In this document: one piece after another, positions 1 through 5,191 of the stretch
Position numbering within the stretch: the first letter of the stretch is position 1
Layout of the letters: each line of letters begins with the position of its first letter
Assembly (NCBI GenBank): GCA_964371695.1
Contig: CAYJOG010000233.1
Span: forward strand, 1-5,191
DNA length: 5,191 nt
Direction: 5' to 3'
From: CAYJOG01 sp964371695 [NCBI: uncultured bacterium]
Lineage (GTDB): Bacteria > CAYJOG01
Program-made: the position numbers and the translations under genes
Notes under the pieces: generated by a model
What the model saw: the letters and a program-made list of their open reading frames with translations, nothing else
What the model was told of the DNA's origin: nothing
Databases searched by the model: none

Positions 1-290
1 ACATGGTGCATTTTCTGCACCTGTTGTGGCCTCGCTATGGCGGCGCGCTCATGGGGTTTCTGGGGGCGGGGGCAGAGTCGCCAGAGGCGTTCATGGCGCA
101 GGTGCAGCGGCGATTTTCCCTGCGGGAAGACAACGACGGCCTGGCCCGCACCACGCAGTTTTTGTTCAAGGCGCTGGACCAGGGGAAAATTCTCTTTACC
201 CTCACCGAAGAAGACGAAGCCGCCATGCCCGACGAACAACCCGACAATCCTGTTATTTCTCACACCGGGGTGGACCCATGGGCTGGTTAG
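1..290 (+). CDS. Hypothetical protein upstream of ftsY, probably 5'-truncated
   Basis: I do not recognise the family. The frame is open from the window edge to a TAG at 288-290. The first ATG is at position 3, too close to the edge for any upstream ribosome site to be checked, so this is more likely the C-terminal end of a longer protein than a complete 95-residue one. The visible part begins with a hydrophobic, aromatic stretch (FLHLLWPRYGGALMGFLGAG), continues with a charged, probably helical segment (around residues 26-62, including MAQVQRRFSLREDNDGLAR), and ends in an acidic, Pro/Asp-rich tail. No catalytic motif is visible. The stop lies inside codons 4-5 of ftsY, a 13-nt overlap that suggests co-transcription and perhaps translational coupling. 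The ORF is probably real because it has no in-frame stops and ends at an ftsY start with good support. Function cannot be assigned. Confidence 0.55.
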   Translation, partial: MVHFLHLLWPRYGGALMGFLGAGAESPEAFMAQVQRRFSLREDNDGLARTTQFLFKALDQGKILFTLTEEDEAAMPDEQPDNPVISHTGVDPWAG

Positions 291-1429
291 ACCGTTTTCG
301 CCTGCGCAAACCGGTGGAAGAAACACCACCGGAAACCCCGGCAGAAGCCGCCGCGCCCGCGCTGCCGCCGGTGACGGAAACCCCCGCTGCGCCAGCGCCC
401 CCGGCCCCGCCGCCCGCCCTCACGCCGCCACCTTTTTTGTCAGAGCCGCCTGCTGCCCTCCCCGCTGAACCCGCCCCCGCGCCCGCGCCGCCCGTGAGTC
501 TGCTCAACCGCTTCAAGGCGGGCTTAAGCCGCACCCGTAACGCCATGGTGAGCAAGGTGCGGGGTGTGTTCAGCCGTCACCGCAACATCACCGAGGCGCT
601 TTGGGAAGATTTGCTCGACGCCCTGCTGGAGGCCGACGTGGGCCACGAAACCGCCCAGATGCTGGTGGACCGCACCCGCGCCCTGGTGCGCGAAAGCCGC
701 ATCACCGAGCCAAAAGAGGTGGAGGCCGCGTTGCAGGAGGCCGTGCGCGAAACCGTCACGGCCCACCGCCCCGCGCCGCTTGAGGGCCGCCGCGTGTTGC
801 TGGTGCTGGGGGTGAACGGCGTGGGCAAAACCACCACCATCGCCAAGCTGTCACATTATTTTTCGCAAAAGGGTGAGCGGGTGCTGGTGGCGGCGGCGGA
901 CACTTTCCGCGCCGGGGCCATCGAGCAGTTGCGCCTGTGGAGTGAACGGGTGGGGGTGGATTTTGTGCCCTCCACCGAAGGGCAGGACCCCAGCGCCGTG
1001 GTGTATCAGGCCCTGGCGCGGTTTCACAAAGAGGGCCAGGACGTGCTCATTGTGGACACCGCCGGACGCCTGCACACCCGCGCCCCGCTGATGGAAGAAC
1101 TCAAAAAGATGCACCGCGTGGCTGGCAAACAGGCCCAGGACCTGCCCATCCGCACCCTGCTGGTGCTCGACGCCCACACGGGCCAGAACGCCATCCGTCA
1201 GGCCGAGGCGTTCAAGGAGGCCTGTCAGGTGGAGGAACTGGTGCTCACCAAGCTGGACGGCACCCCCAAGGGGGGCGCGGTGGTGGCCATCTGCCACAAG
1301 CTGGGGCTGCCGGTGGCCTGGGTGGGTCTGGGCGAAAAGCTGGAAGACCTGCGGCCCTTTGATGGCGAACGCTTCAGTCAGGCCCTGTTTGAGGGACTTG
1401 GCGAAAGCCCCGAAGAGGAGGAAGCTTAG
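278..1429 (+). CDS. ftsY: Signal recognition particle receptor FtsY (SRP GTPase)
   Basis: FtsY is the membrane-associated SRP receptor. Its GTPase pairs with that of Ffh to pass ribosome-nascent chain complexes to the Sec translocon. From the ATG at 278 the protein has 383 residues. Residues 1-12 are basic and amphipathic ([12 protein letters not shown]). Residues about 13-72 are a Pro/Ala/Glu-rich linker in place of the long acidic A domain of E. coli FtsY. The N domain starts near residue 73 ([18 protein letters not shown]), and the G domain carries the full SRP-GTPase set: P-loop GVNGVGKTT (178-186), DTFRAGA (208-214), DTAGR (260-264), TKLD (324-327) followed by GTPKGG, and a C-terminal [12 protein letters not shown] closing motif. 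The frame is open further upstream to position 26, but MGWLDRF resembles a genuine FtsY N-terminus and has a GGGGTGG sequence just 5' of it. It overlaps the preceding ORF by 13 nt. No key residue is missing. Confidence 0.97.
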   Translation: MGWLDRFRLRKPVEETPPETPAEAAAPALPPVTETPAAPAPPAPPPALTPPPFLSEPPAALPAEPAPAPAPPVSLLNRFKAGLSRTRNAMVSKVRGVFSRHRNITEALWEDLLDALLEADVGHETAQMLVDRTRALVRESRITEPKEVEAALQEAVRETVTAHRPAPLEGRRVLLVLGVNGVGKTTTIAKLSHYFSQKGERVLVAAADTFRAGAIEQLRLWSERVGVDFVPSTEGQDPSAVVYQALARFHKEGQDVLIVDTAGRLHTRAPLMEELKKMHRVAGKQAQDLPIRTLLVLDAHTGQNAIRQAEAFKEACQVEELVLTKLDGTPKGGAVVAICHKLGLPVAWVGLGEKLEDLRPFDGERFSQALFEGLGESPEEEEA

Positions 1430-1515
1430 GGCGTGTTTGGGCTGAGGGGAAAAATGGAAATTTGGGTTCCACTGGTGGAGGCGGAAGTTTGCCTGCCGGA
1501 AAATTGCCTGAATTT
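1430..1515. other. Intergenic segment after ftsY with no recognised gene
   Basis: This stretch between the ftsY stop and the palindromic element holds no convincing gene and no clear terminator hairpin. A GAGGGG followed by ATG at 1454 opens a 40-codon frame, but that frame runs straight through the REP-like palindrome and ends at 1576. I treat it as spurious. No good -35/-10 pair was found. Confidence 0.5.
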
Positions 1516-1580
1516 ACCCTCTCCCGTGTTTTGCATGGGAGAGGGTGGCGCACCGCGCCGGGTGAGGGCGATATGAAAAG
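1516..1580 (+). repeat. REP-like palindromic repeat, left copy
   Basis: The core is a perfect 10-bp inverted repeat, ACCCTCTCCC at 1516-1525 and GGGAGAGGGT at 1537-1546. It extends inward by three more pairs (one G-T) to leave a 5-nt loop. A second small stem follows: GGCGC (1547-1551), loop ACC, GCGCC (1555-1559), then GGGTGAGGG (1560-1568) and an AT-rich tail. The order of parts (hairpin, GGC-type mini-stem, G-rich GTGAGGG/ATGAGGG box, A-rich tail) recurs in inverted orientation at 1603-1670, which shows that the two are copies of one element. Proteobacterial intergenic regions commonly carry CCCTCTCCC/GGGAGAGGG palindromes of this kind. Assignment to a named REP family was not possible from sequence alone. 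Confidence 0.8.
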
Positions 1581-1581
1581 T

Positions 1582-1612
1582 AAAAACCGAACAAGGTTTT
1601 TGTCTTTTTTTT
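1582..1612 (+). terminator. Possible weak intrinsic terminator at centre of the palindrome
   Basis: A perfect 7-bp stem (AAAAACC at 1582-1588, loop GAACAA, GGTTTTT at 1595-1601) is followed after GTC by eight T residues (1605-1612). The stem is AT-rich and therefore weak, and the T-run is offset by three bases, so this is not a textbook terminator. It could help end ftsY transcription together with the strong hairpin just upstream. It may equally be only the symmetric centre of the repeat pair. Confidence 0.25.
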
Positions 1613-1670
1613 CTCATGCCCTCATCCGGCCTACGGCCACCTTCTCCCATCCTTCGGGCGGGAGAAGGGA
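1603..1670 (-). repeat. REP-like palindromic repeat, right copy (inverted)
   Basis: Read on the minus strand this repeats the layout of the left copy. There is a main stem CCTTCTCCC/GGGAGAAGG (plus-strand positions 1640-1648 and 1660-1668), whose apex on the plus strand is CC-TTCG-GG (1651-1658), a UUCG-type tetraloop. Then come a GGCC-TAC-GGCC mini-stem (1628-1638), an ATGAGGG box (plus-strand CCCTCAT, 1619-1625) and an A-rich tail (the T-run at 1605-1612). Stem bases differ from the left copy by compensating changes (CTCTCCC against TTCTCCC, matched on the other arm), so the fold has been kept while the sequence diverged. Confidence 0.8.
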
Positions 1671-1749
1671 ACGATGGGGGCTTTTTCTTTTTCCGACCTC
1701 CAGTTTTCTTCTTCAAACTCCTTCCTTTCGAGGGAATAACGCCAGCGTG
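1671..1749 (+). promoter_or_regulatory. Pyrimidine-rich leader and ribosome site of the exported-protein gene
   Basis: Between the right repeat and the next gene lies a C/T-rich stretch (about 1680-1729) with several T-runs and no recognisable -10/-35 promoter. GAGGG at 1730-1734 is the only plausible Shine-Dalgarno. It sits 12 nt before an in-frame GTG (1747) and 15 nt before the ATG (1750), which is rather long. The lower GC than in the genes fits non-coding DNA. Confidence 0.35.
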
Positions 1750-2862
1750 ATGTCCCGTGTCTGTACACTTCTCGCACTATGTCTGGGCCTCTTTTGGGCG
1801 GGTCAGGCCCTGGCCGCCGAGTCACTTTCGATATCCTCTCCCACACCGCCCGACGAGCCTTTTGTGCCGCCGGTGGAACTGAGCGATTCCGTCATCACCA
1901 TTCCCACGCCGCCCCAGCGCCAGCCCGCCATTGCCCGTGCGGGCACAGCCACCGACCCGGTGGAGCTGCGCTCGCCCCCGTTGCGCGAAAAACTGCTGGA
2001 CTTTTTGCCCGCTGACCTCGACGGCGACGGTTTTGACGAACTGGTGTTGCTGGGGGCGCGTTTTCTGGCGGTGTGGCGATACGAAAAAAAGGCCTTCACC
2101 GAAATCTACAAGGTGAACTTCAAGCGTTATTACCCGGCCCGCGTCACCACCGGGCGGCTGGCGGCCCAGGACACCGACAACGACGGCGCGGCGGAAGTGT
2201 TCATCAGCCTTTCCACTGCCCGGCAGGGGGGCGTGTTCCGCTGGCAAGAGGGTGTGTTGGCCAAAATCGCCCCGCTGGAGGGCACGCCCGTGGCCTTTGA
2301 CGAAAACGGCAACGGCCTGTTTGCCCAGTTTGGCGCGCCCTTCACTTTGTCCGGCGCTTCGGCCAAATGGAAAAACCTGACCACTGACCAGCCCGTCAGC
2401 ACGTTTCTGCCCCCCATGGAAGATTTTCTGGAACTGGACCGGCAGGTGGGCGGCGGCCTGCCTTTTTTCACCATGCTCGACAAAAACCAGCAGCTCAAGG
2501 TGCGCAGCCAGAACGGCCTGAAAGTGTGGATGAAAGACCGTGTGGGCCTGGGGCTGGCGGTGACGGCGGGCCAGCAGCCGGGGCATCTGGTCATATTCAA
2601 CAGCCAGTTCACGCTGGACCCGGCCAAAGACGCCCTGCGCGCCACTTATTTTGACCGCCGCCAGCTCATTGCCGTGTGGCAGGGCAAGCCCCTGGGTGGG
2701 CGTGTCACCCGCCTGCACCTGGGCGATTACGACGGTGACGGTGTGCAGGAACTGCTGGCCCTGGTGGAGCGAGGACAGTTTCCGTTTTTTGAAACCTCAC
2801 TGGTGGCGGTGGACCTCAGCAAAGTCCCGGCGGTGGCGGGACGGGCGGTGCTCAGGCCATGA
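1750..2862 (+). CDS. Exported FG-GAP/VCBS-like repeat protein
   Basis: The protein has 370 residues from the ATG at 1750. Residues 1-22 form a Sec signal peptide with a hydrophobic core (LLALCLGLFWAGQ) and an ALA|A cleavage site, so it is exported to the periplasm or beyond. A Pro/Ser-rich segment (about 25-75) follows. The mature part then carries Asp-rich loops of the FG-GAP/VCBS type: DLDGDGFDE (89-97), DTDNDGAAE (141-149), a weaker DENGNG (184-189) and DYDGDGVQE (326-334). Such DxDxDG loops bind Ca2+ between blades of beta-propellers in known families. Here a partial or degenerate propeller is inferred, and no enzymatic motif is seen. The frame stays open upstream to 1462 through the palindromic repeats, but the signal peptide fixes the start at 1750 (or the adjacent GTG at 1747). 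Its stop overlaps the next start as ATGA, implying coupled translation. The specific role is unknown. Confidence 0.85.
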   Translation: MSRVCTLLALCLGLFWAGQALAAESLSISSPTPPDEPFVPPVELSDSVITIPTPPQRQPAIARAGTATDPVELRSPPLREKLLDFLPADLDGDGFDELVLLGARFLAVWRYEKKAFTEIYKVNFKRYYPARVTTGRLAAQDTDNDGAAEVFISLSTARQGGVFRWQEGVLAKIAPLEGTPVAFDENGNGLFAQFGAPFTLSGASAKWKNLTTDQPVSTFLPPMEDFLELDRQVGGGLPFFTMLDKNQQLKVRSQNGLKVWMKDRVGLGLAVTAGQQPGHLVIFNSQFTLDPAKDALRATYFDRRQLIAVWQGKPLGGRVTRLHLGDYDGDGVQELLALVERGQFPFFETSLVAVDLSKVPAVAGRAVLRP

Positions 2863-4268
2863 AGCGGGGTACGAAACACATAGCCCTTTGGCTGTTGCTG
2901 GCGGCGCTTCTCGCCCTGCCGCGCCCCGCGCCGGTGCGGGCCTCGCGGGTGCCGCCTTTCGGGGGGGCGCTGCGCCTGGGCATCCCCAAAGATTTCACAC
3001 CCAAAAAGACAGACCCGCTGCTCTATGGCCGCACCTATGAGGGCCGCCTCATCACGCTGCTCACCCACAACGGCCTCTATCAGCTCAACCCCCAGGGCGA
3101 GGCCGTGGCCATGCTGGTGGCGGGTGAAAAAATCTCGCCCGACGGCAAAATCTGGCTGCTCACGCTGCGTCAGGACGTGATGTTTCACAGCGGCAAACTG
3201 CTCAACGCCAAAGACGTGGTGTATACCCTGCAACGGGCCGCCATGGACAAAACCAGCGGTCCTCTGCTCTCGGCGCTGTGGGGCGCGCCCCGCGACCCCG
3301 CCGTCACCGCCGTGGACCCCTACACCGTGCGCATCGTGCTGAGGCGGCCAGAGCCGCGCCTGCGCCACCTGCTGGCCCAGCCCGGCCTGTTTGTGGTGCA
3401 GGCGAATCTGGAAAAACTCGGCCCCGGCAGTTGGGGCACGGGGGCCTTCATGCTGGCCAAAGACAAACCCGGCGTGCTCAGGGCCTTTGAGGGCCACTGG
3501 GGCGGGCGGCCTTATCTGAACGAAATCCGGCTGGTGGAAATCAGCGCGCCAGAGGAAACCCTGCTGGCCTTCAAACGCCAGCAGATGGACGCCCTGGTGC
3601 TGCAACCCGCCCAGGCGGCGGGGCTGAAGGCCAACCTCACGCCCACGTCGCTGCCCCAACTGGTGTCGCTGGAGTTCGGGTGTTCACTGAAGCCCGAAGA
3701 GCGCCGTGTGCTGGCCCAGAGCGCCCCGGCGGCGGACCTGCTGAAAGTATATTTCCGCCAAAAGGGCCGCACCGTGAACAGCGTGTTCGAGGGCCTGGGG
3801 CAACCCAAGGTGAAGTTCACCCCCCCTCAGGTGCGGGAGCCTTTGCTCAAAACCCTCTCCAACATGAAAAAACGCAACTGGGTCATCACCCATCACGGCC
3901 TGTGCGGCGTCACCTGCCGGGACATCGCCCACCGTCTGGCCGCCGCCCTGGAAAGCCGGGGCCTGAAGGCCGCCGTGCGCCCCCCCAAGGCGGCGCGCCG
4001 TTATGACGTGATGGTGAAAACCACTCTGCCCACCGAAAAAGACCCCCTGCCTTTGCTCAGGCAGGAGACCCGCAGCCTGTCGCGCTGTGGCCAGACCCCG
4101 CCGGTGGCCGCCAGCGCCATGCAGGTCTGGATGCAGGAAAATCTTGTGCAGACCACCCTGCTGGCCACGCCGGTTTATTTCACGCTGGCCGGGCCTTTTT
4201 CAACGGCCCAGCCCGGCCCCTACAACGTGGTGGATCTGGAAAACCTGTGGACGGAAAAGACCCCGTGA
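2859..4268 (+). CDS. Periplasmic solute-binding protein, SBP_bac_5 (peptide/nickel) family
   Basis: This 469-residue protein begins with a Sec signal peptide (basic MKRGTKH, hydrophobic 8-20, likely cleavage PVRA|S after residue 28). The family signature is clear at residues 92-127: ISPDGKIW, LRQDVMFHSG and NAKDVVYTLQRA, matching the SPDGxxxxFxLRxxxxFHxGxxxxAxDVxxS pattern of oligopeptide- and nickel-binding proteins. A second family block, GTGAFML followed by WGGRPYLNEIRL, lies near 190-225. Such proteins usually deliver peptides to an ABC importer. No permease or ATPase gene is in the window, so it may serve a transporter encoded elsewhere or have another role. It is somewhat short for the family, the region after residue 270 looks condensed, and Cys275, Cys349, Cys353 and Cys410 could form disulfides. 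The start overlaps the upstream stop (ATGA) with only a weak ribosome site, which suggests reinitiation. The ligand is unknown. Confidence 0.9.
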   Translation: MKRGTKHIALWLLLAALLALPRPAPVRASRVPPFGGALRLGIPKDFTPKKTDPLLYGRTYEGRLITLLTHNGLYQLNPQGEAVAMLVAGEKISPDGKIWLLTLRQDVMFHSGKLLNAKDVVYTLQRAAMDKTSGPLLSALWGAPRDPAVTAVDPYTVRIVLRRPEPRLRHLLAQPGLFVVQANLEKLGPGSWGTGAFMLAKDKPGVLRAFEGHWGGRPYLNEIRLVEISAPEETLLAFKRQQMDALVLQPAQAAGLKANLTPTSLPQLVSLEFGCSLKPEERRVLAQSAPAADLLKVYFRQKGRTVNSVFEGLGQPKVKFTPPQVREPLLKTLSNMKKRNWVITHHGLCGVTCRDIAHRLAAALESRGLKAAVRPPKAARRYDVMVKTTLPTEKDPLPLLRQETRSLSRCGQTPPVAASAMQVWMQENLVQTTLLATPVYFTLAGPFSTAQPGPYNVVDLENLWTEKTP

Positions 4269-4999
4269 ATCTTTCTCCAACGCCTTCGGTGGCGGCCTGC
4301 TCGGTGGCGCTGGATGGCCCGGCGGGCGTGGGCAAATCCACGCTGGCCAAAATGCTGGCGGCGCGCCTGGGCCTGAGTTATGTGGACACGGGGGCGATGT
4401 ACCGGGCCGTGGCGCTGCGGGCGCTGGAAACGGGCCTGAAACTGACGGACGCCCCGGCGCTGGAGGCCCTGGCCCAGGAGTTGCCTATCCGGTTTGAAAC
4501 CTGCGGGGCAGCGGGCGGCATCGAAAACCGGGTGTTTCTGGAAGACCGGGAAATCACCCGCGAAATCCGCTCGCAGCGCGTGAGCGAGGCCGCCAGTGTG
4601 CTGAGCGCCCACCCGCCGGTGCGCCGGGCGCTGGTGAGTCGCCAGCAGGCGCTGGCCAGAGAGGGCCGGGGGGTGGTGATGGAAGGCCGGGACATCGGCA
4701 CCGTGGTGCTGCCCCGCGCCGAGGTGAAGTTTTATCTGGTGGCAGGCGCAGAAGTCCGGGCCGAGCGGCGTTACCGGGAACTATTGGGCAACGGCGAAAA
4801 CACCACACTGGAGCAGGTGCTCCACGACACGGTGGCGCGGGACGAACGGGACTCGACACGGGCGGACAGCCCCCTCCAAAGAGCGCCCGACGCCCTGGAA
4901 GTGAACACCTCCAATCTCTCGCCCCAGGAACTGGTGGATCAGTTGGTGGCCCTGATTGAACAACGCCTGGGCGGGGCATTGCCGGGTGGGCCTGGCTGA
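4265..4999 (+). CDS. cmk: Cytidylate kinase
   Basis: Cmk transfers phosphate from ATP to CMP or dCMP in the cytoplasm, feeding CTP/dCTP synthesis and recycling CMP from RNA and lipid turnover. From the GTG at 4265 the protein has 244 residues, slightly longer than the usual 220-230. It shows the P-loop GPAGVGKST (18-26), the following YVDTGAMYRAVAL block, the IRSQRVSEAAS segment of the CMP-binding insert, GRDIGTVV (141-148), and the lid/C-terminal motif RDERDSTR (192-199) followed by SPLQRAPDAL. The C-terminal VNTSNLS block has Asn where many relatives have Asp. Two in-frame GTG starts are possible, 4247 and 4265. I chose 4265 because its GTGA overlaps the stop of the binding-protein gene and GGAAAAG lies 9 nt upstream. 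Use of 4247 would add six residues. Many bacteria have rpsA after cmk, but here repeats follow. Confidence 0.96.
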   Translation: MNLSPTPSVAACSVALDGPAGVGKSTLAKMLAARLGLSYVDTGAMYRAVALRALETGLKLTDAPALEALAQELPIRFETCGAAGGIENRVFLEDREITREIRSQRVSEAASVLSAHPPVRRALVSRQQALAREGRGVVMEGRDIGTVVLPRAEVKFYLVAGAEVRAERRYRELLGNGENTTLEQVLHDTVARDERDSTRADSPLQRAPDALEVNTSNLSPQELVDQLVALIEQRLGGALPGGPG

Positions 5000-5033
5000 G
5001 GTTTCGCCGGATGCTTTGCCAAGCGGGCACCCG

Positions 5034-5054
5034 CCGTCATTCCCCAGGAAGCGG
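5034..5054 (+). repeat. Possible degenerate dispersed-repeat fragment
   Basis: CCGTCATTCCCC followed by AGGAAGCGG resembles the widespread intergenic repeat type that begins CCGTCATTCCCGCGAAAGCGG and, when translated, gives the familiar artefact SFPRKR. Only one diverged arm is visible, so this is a weak call based on recollection of the motif. Confidence 0.3.
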
Positions 5055-5059
5055 TGCAG

Positions 5060-5136
5060 CAGTAGCCACGGGCGTCTCGCCTGTGGTCCTGTCGGCGTAT
5101 TTATCAATGAAGACAGGCGAGACGCCTGCCCCACTG
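5060..5136. repeat. 14-bp perfect inverted repeat, dispersed-repeat type
   Basis: GGCGTCTCGCCTGT at 5071-5084 is exactly reversed and complemented at 5113-5126, separated by 28 nt. The similarity continues imperfectly outward to CAGT at both ends (5060-5063 and the complement of 5133-5136). Each arm also contains its own small stem, GGCG-TCT-CGCC. Elements built on GGCGTCTCGCCTGT recur in intergenic DNA of several bacterial genomes, where they give artefactual peptides such as RRDACPT and GQASRLS. Both of these can be read here. It carries no gene. Confidence 0.75.
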
Positions 5137-5140
5137 TAAT

Positions 5141-5178
5141 ACCAATGAACATTCAAAACAGCAGGAATGTTCATTGGT
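5141..5178. repeat. 14-bp perfect hairpin, repeat or weak terminator of the cmk operon
   Basis: ACCAATGAACATTC (5141-5154) and GAATGTTCATTGGT (5165-5178) are perfect reverse complements with a 10-nt loop. Four T residues (5178-5181) close the element, so the transcript could form a long hairpin with a short U-tract that might terminate the operon about 140 nt after cmk. The stem has low GC and the U-tract is short, so efficient intrinsic termination is uncertain. Being symmetric and next to another repeat, it may instead be part of a composite non-coding repeat. Confidence 0.6.
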
Positions 5179-5191
5179 TTTAATGGCCTTG

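Noticed and set aside
1454-1576. 40-codon + strand ORF with a good GAGGGG ribosome-site-like sequence
   Set aside because: Its second half is translated REP-like palindrome and it ends inside the element. No recognisable protein features were seen.
1750-1785. Lipoprotein signal at Cys11 of the exported protein
   Set aside because: LLALC puts Leu immediately before Cys and the N-terminus is too short. A signal peptidase I site at ALA|A is a better fit.
1822-3659. Long minus-strand open frames (about 298 and 310 codons) opposite the exported-protein and binding-protein genes
   Set aside because: They mirror two well-supported + strand genes, have no recognisable domains, are rich in His/Gln/Arg/Gly as expected for antisense of GC-rich codons, and are best explained by high third-position GC.
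4956-5183. Short ORFs on both strands after cmk
   Set aside because: Their peptides (for example RRDACPT, GQASRLS) are translations of inverted repeats and are familiar annotation artefacts.
5183-5191. ATG at the window end as the start of rpsA, the common neighbour of cmk
   Set aside because: Only nine bases are visible, there is no Shine-Dalgarno, and it follows directly on a hairpin.
1500-5191. CRISPR array or tRNA/rRNA genes
   Set aside because: The repeats are inverted pairs without regularly spaced direct copies, and no cloverleaf or rRNA-like sequence was seen.

Overview
The window is GC-rich chromosomal DNA from a Gram-negative bacterium. Two housekeeping genes (ftsY, cmk), two proteins with Sec-type signal peptides and REP-like intergenic palindromes fit a proteobacterium or a related diderm. 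I could not place it more narrowly. All supported genes lie on the + strand.

Layout: (1) at 1-290, the end of an ORF of unknown function whose 5' end may lie outside the window; (2) at 278-1429, ftsY, the SRP receptor GTPase, overlapping the first ORF by 13 nt; (3) at 1430-1749, a 320-nt gap without a convincing gene, dominated by two diverged, head-to-head REP-like copies that form one imperfect palindrome of about 155 bp, followed by a pyrimidine-rich leader; (4) at 1750-4999, a three-gene, translationally overlapping block: an exported protein with FG-GAP/VCBS-like DxDxDG loops, a solute-binding protein of the peptide/nickel family (SBP_bac_5), and cytidylate kinase (cmk); (5) at 5000-5191, intergenic DNA with two separate perfect 14-bp inverted repeats and a possible remnant of another dispersed repeat.

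The ATGA and GTGA junctions at 2859-2862 and 4265-4268 mean that the two exported proteins and cmk are very probably co-transcribed and translationally coupled. FtsY delivers ribosome-SRP complexes to the membrane and Cmk phosphorylates CMP/dCMP. The two exported proteins have no obvious shared pathway with either. The binding protein has no permease or ATPase gene in view.

I do not see convincing evidence of a new defence, mobile or biosynthetic system. The points most worth a second look are the intergenic palindromes and the unusual pairing of a compact orphan SBP_bac_5 protein with a calcium-loop exported protein upstream of cmk.
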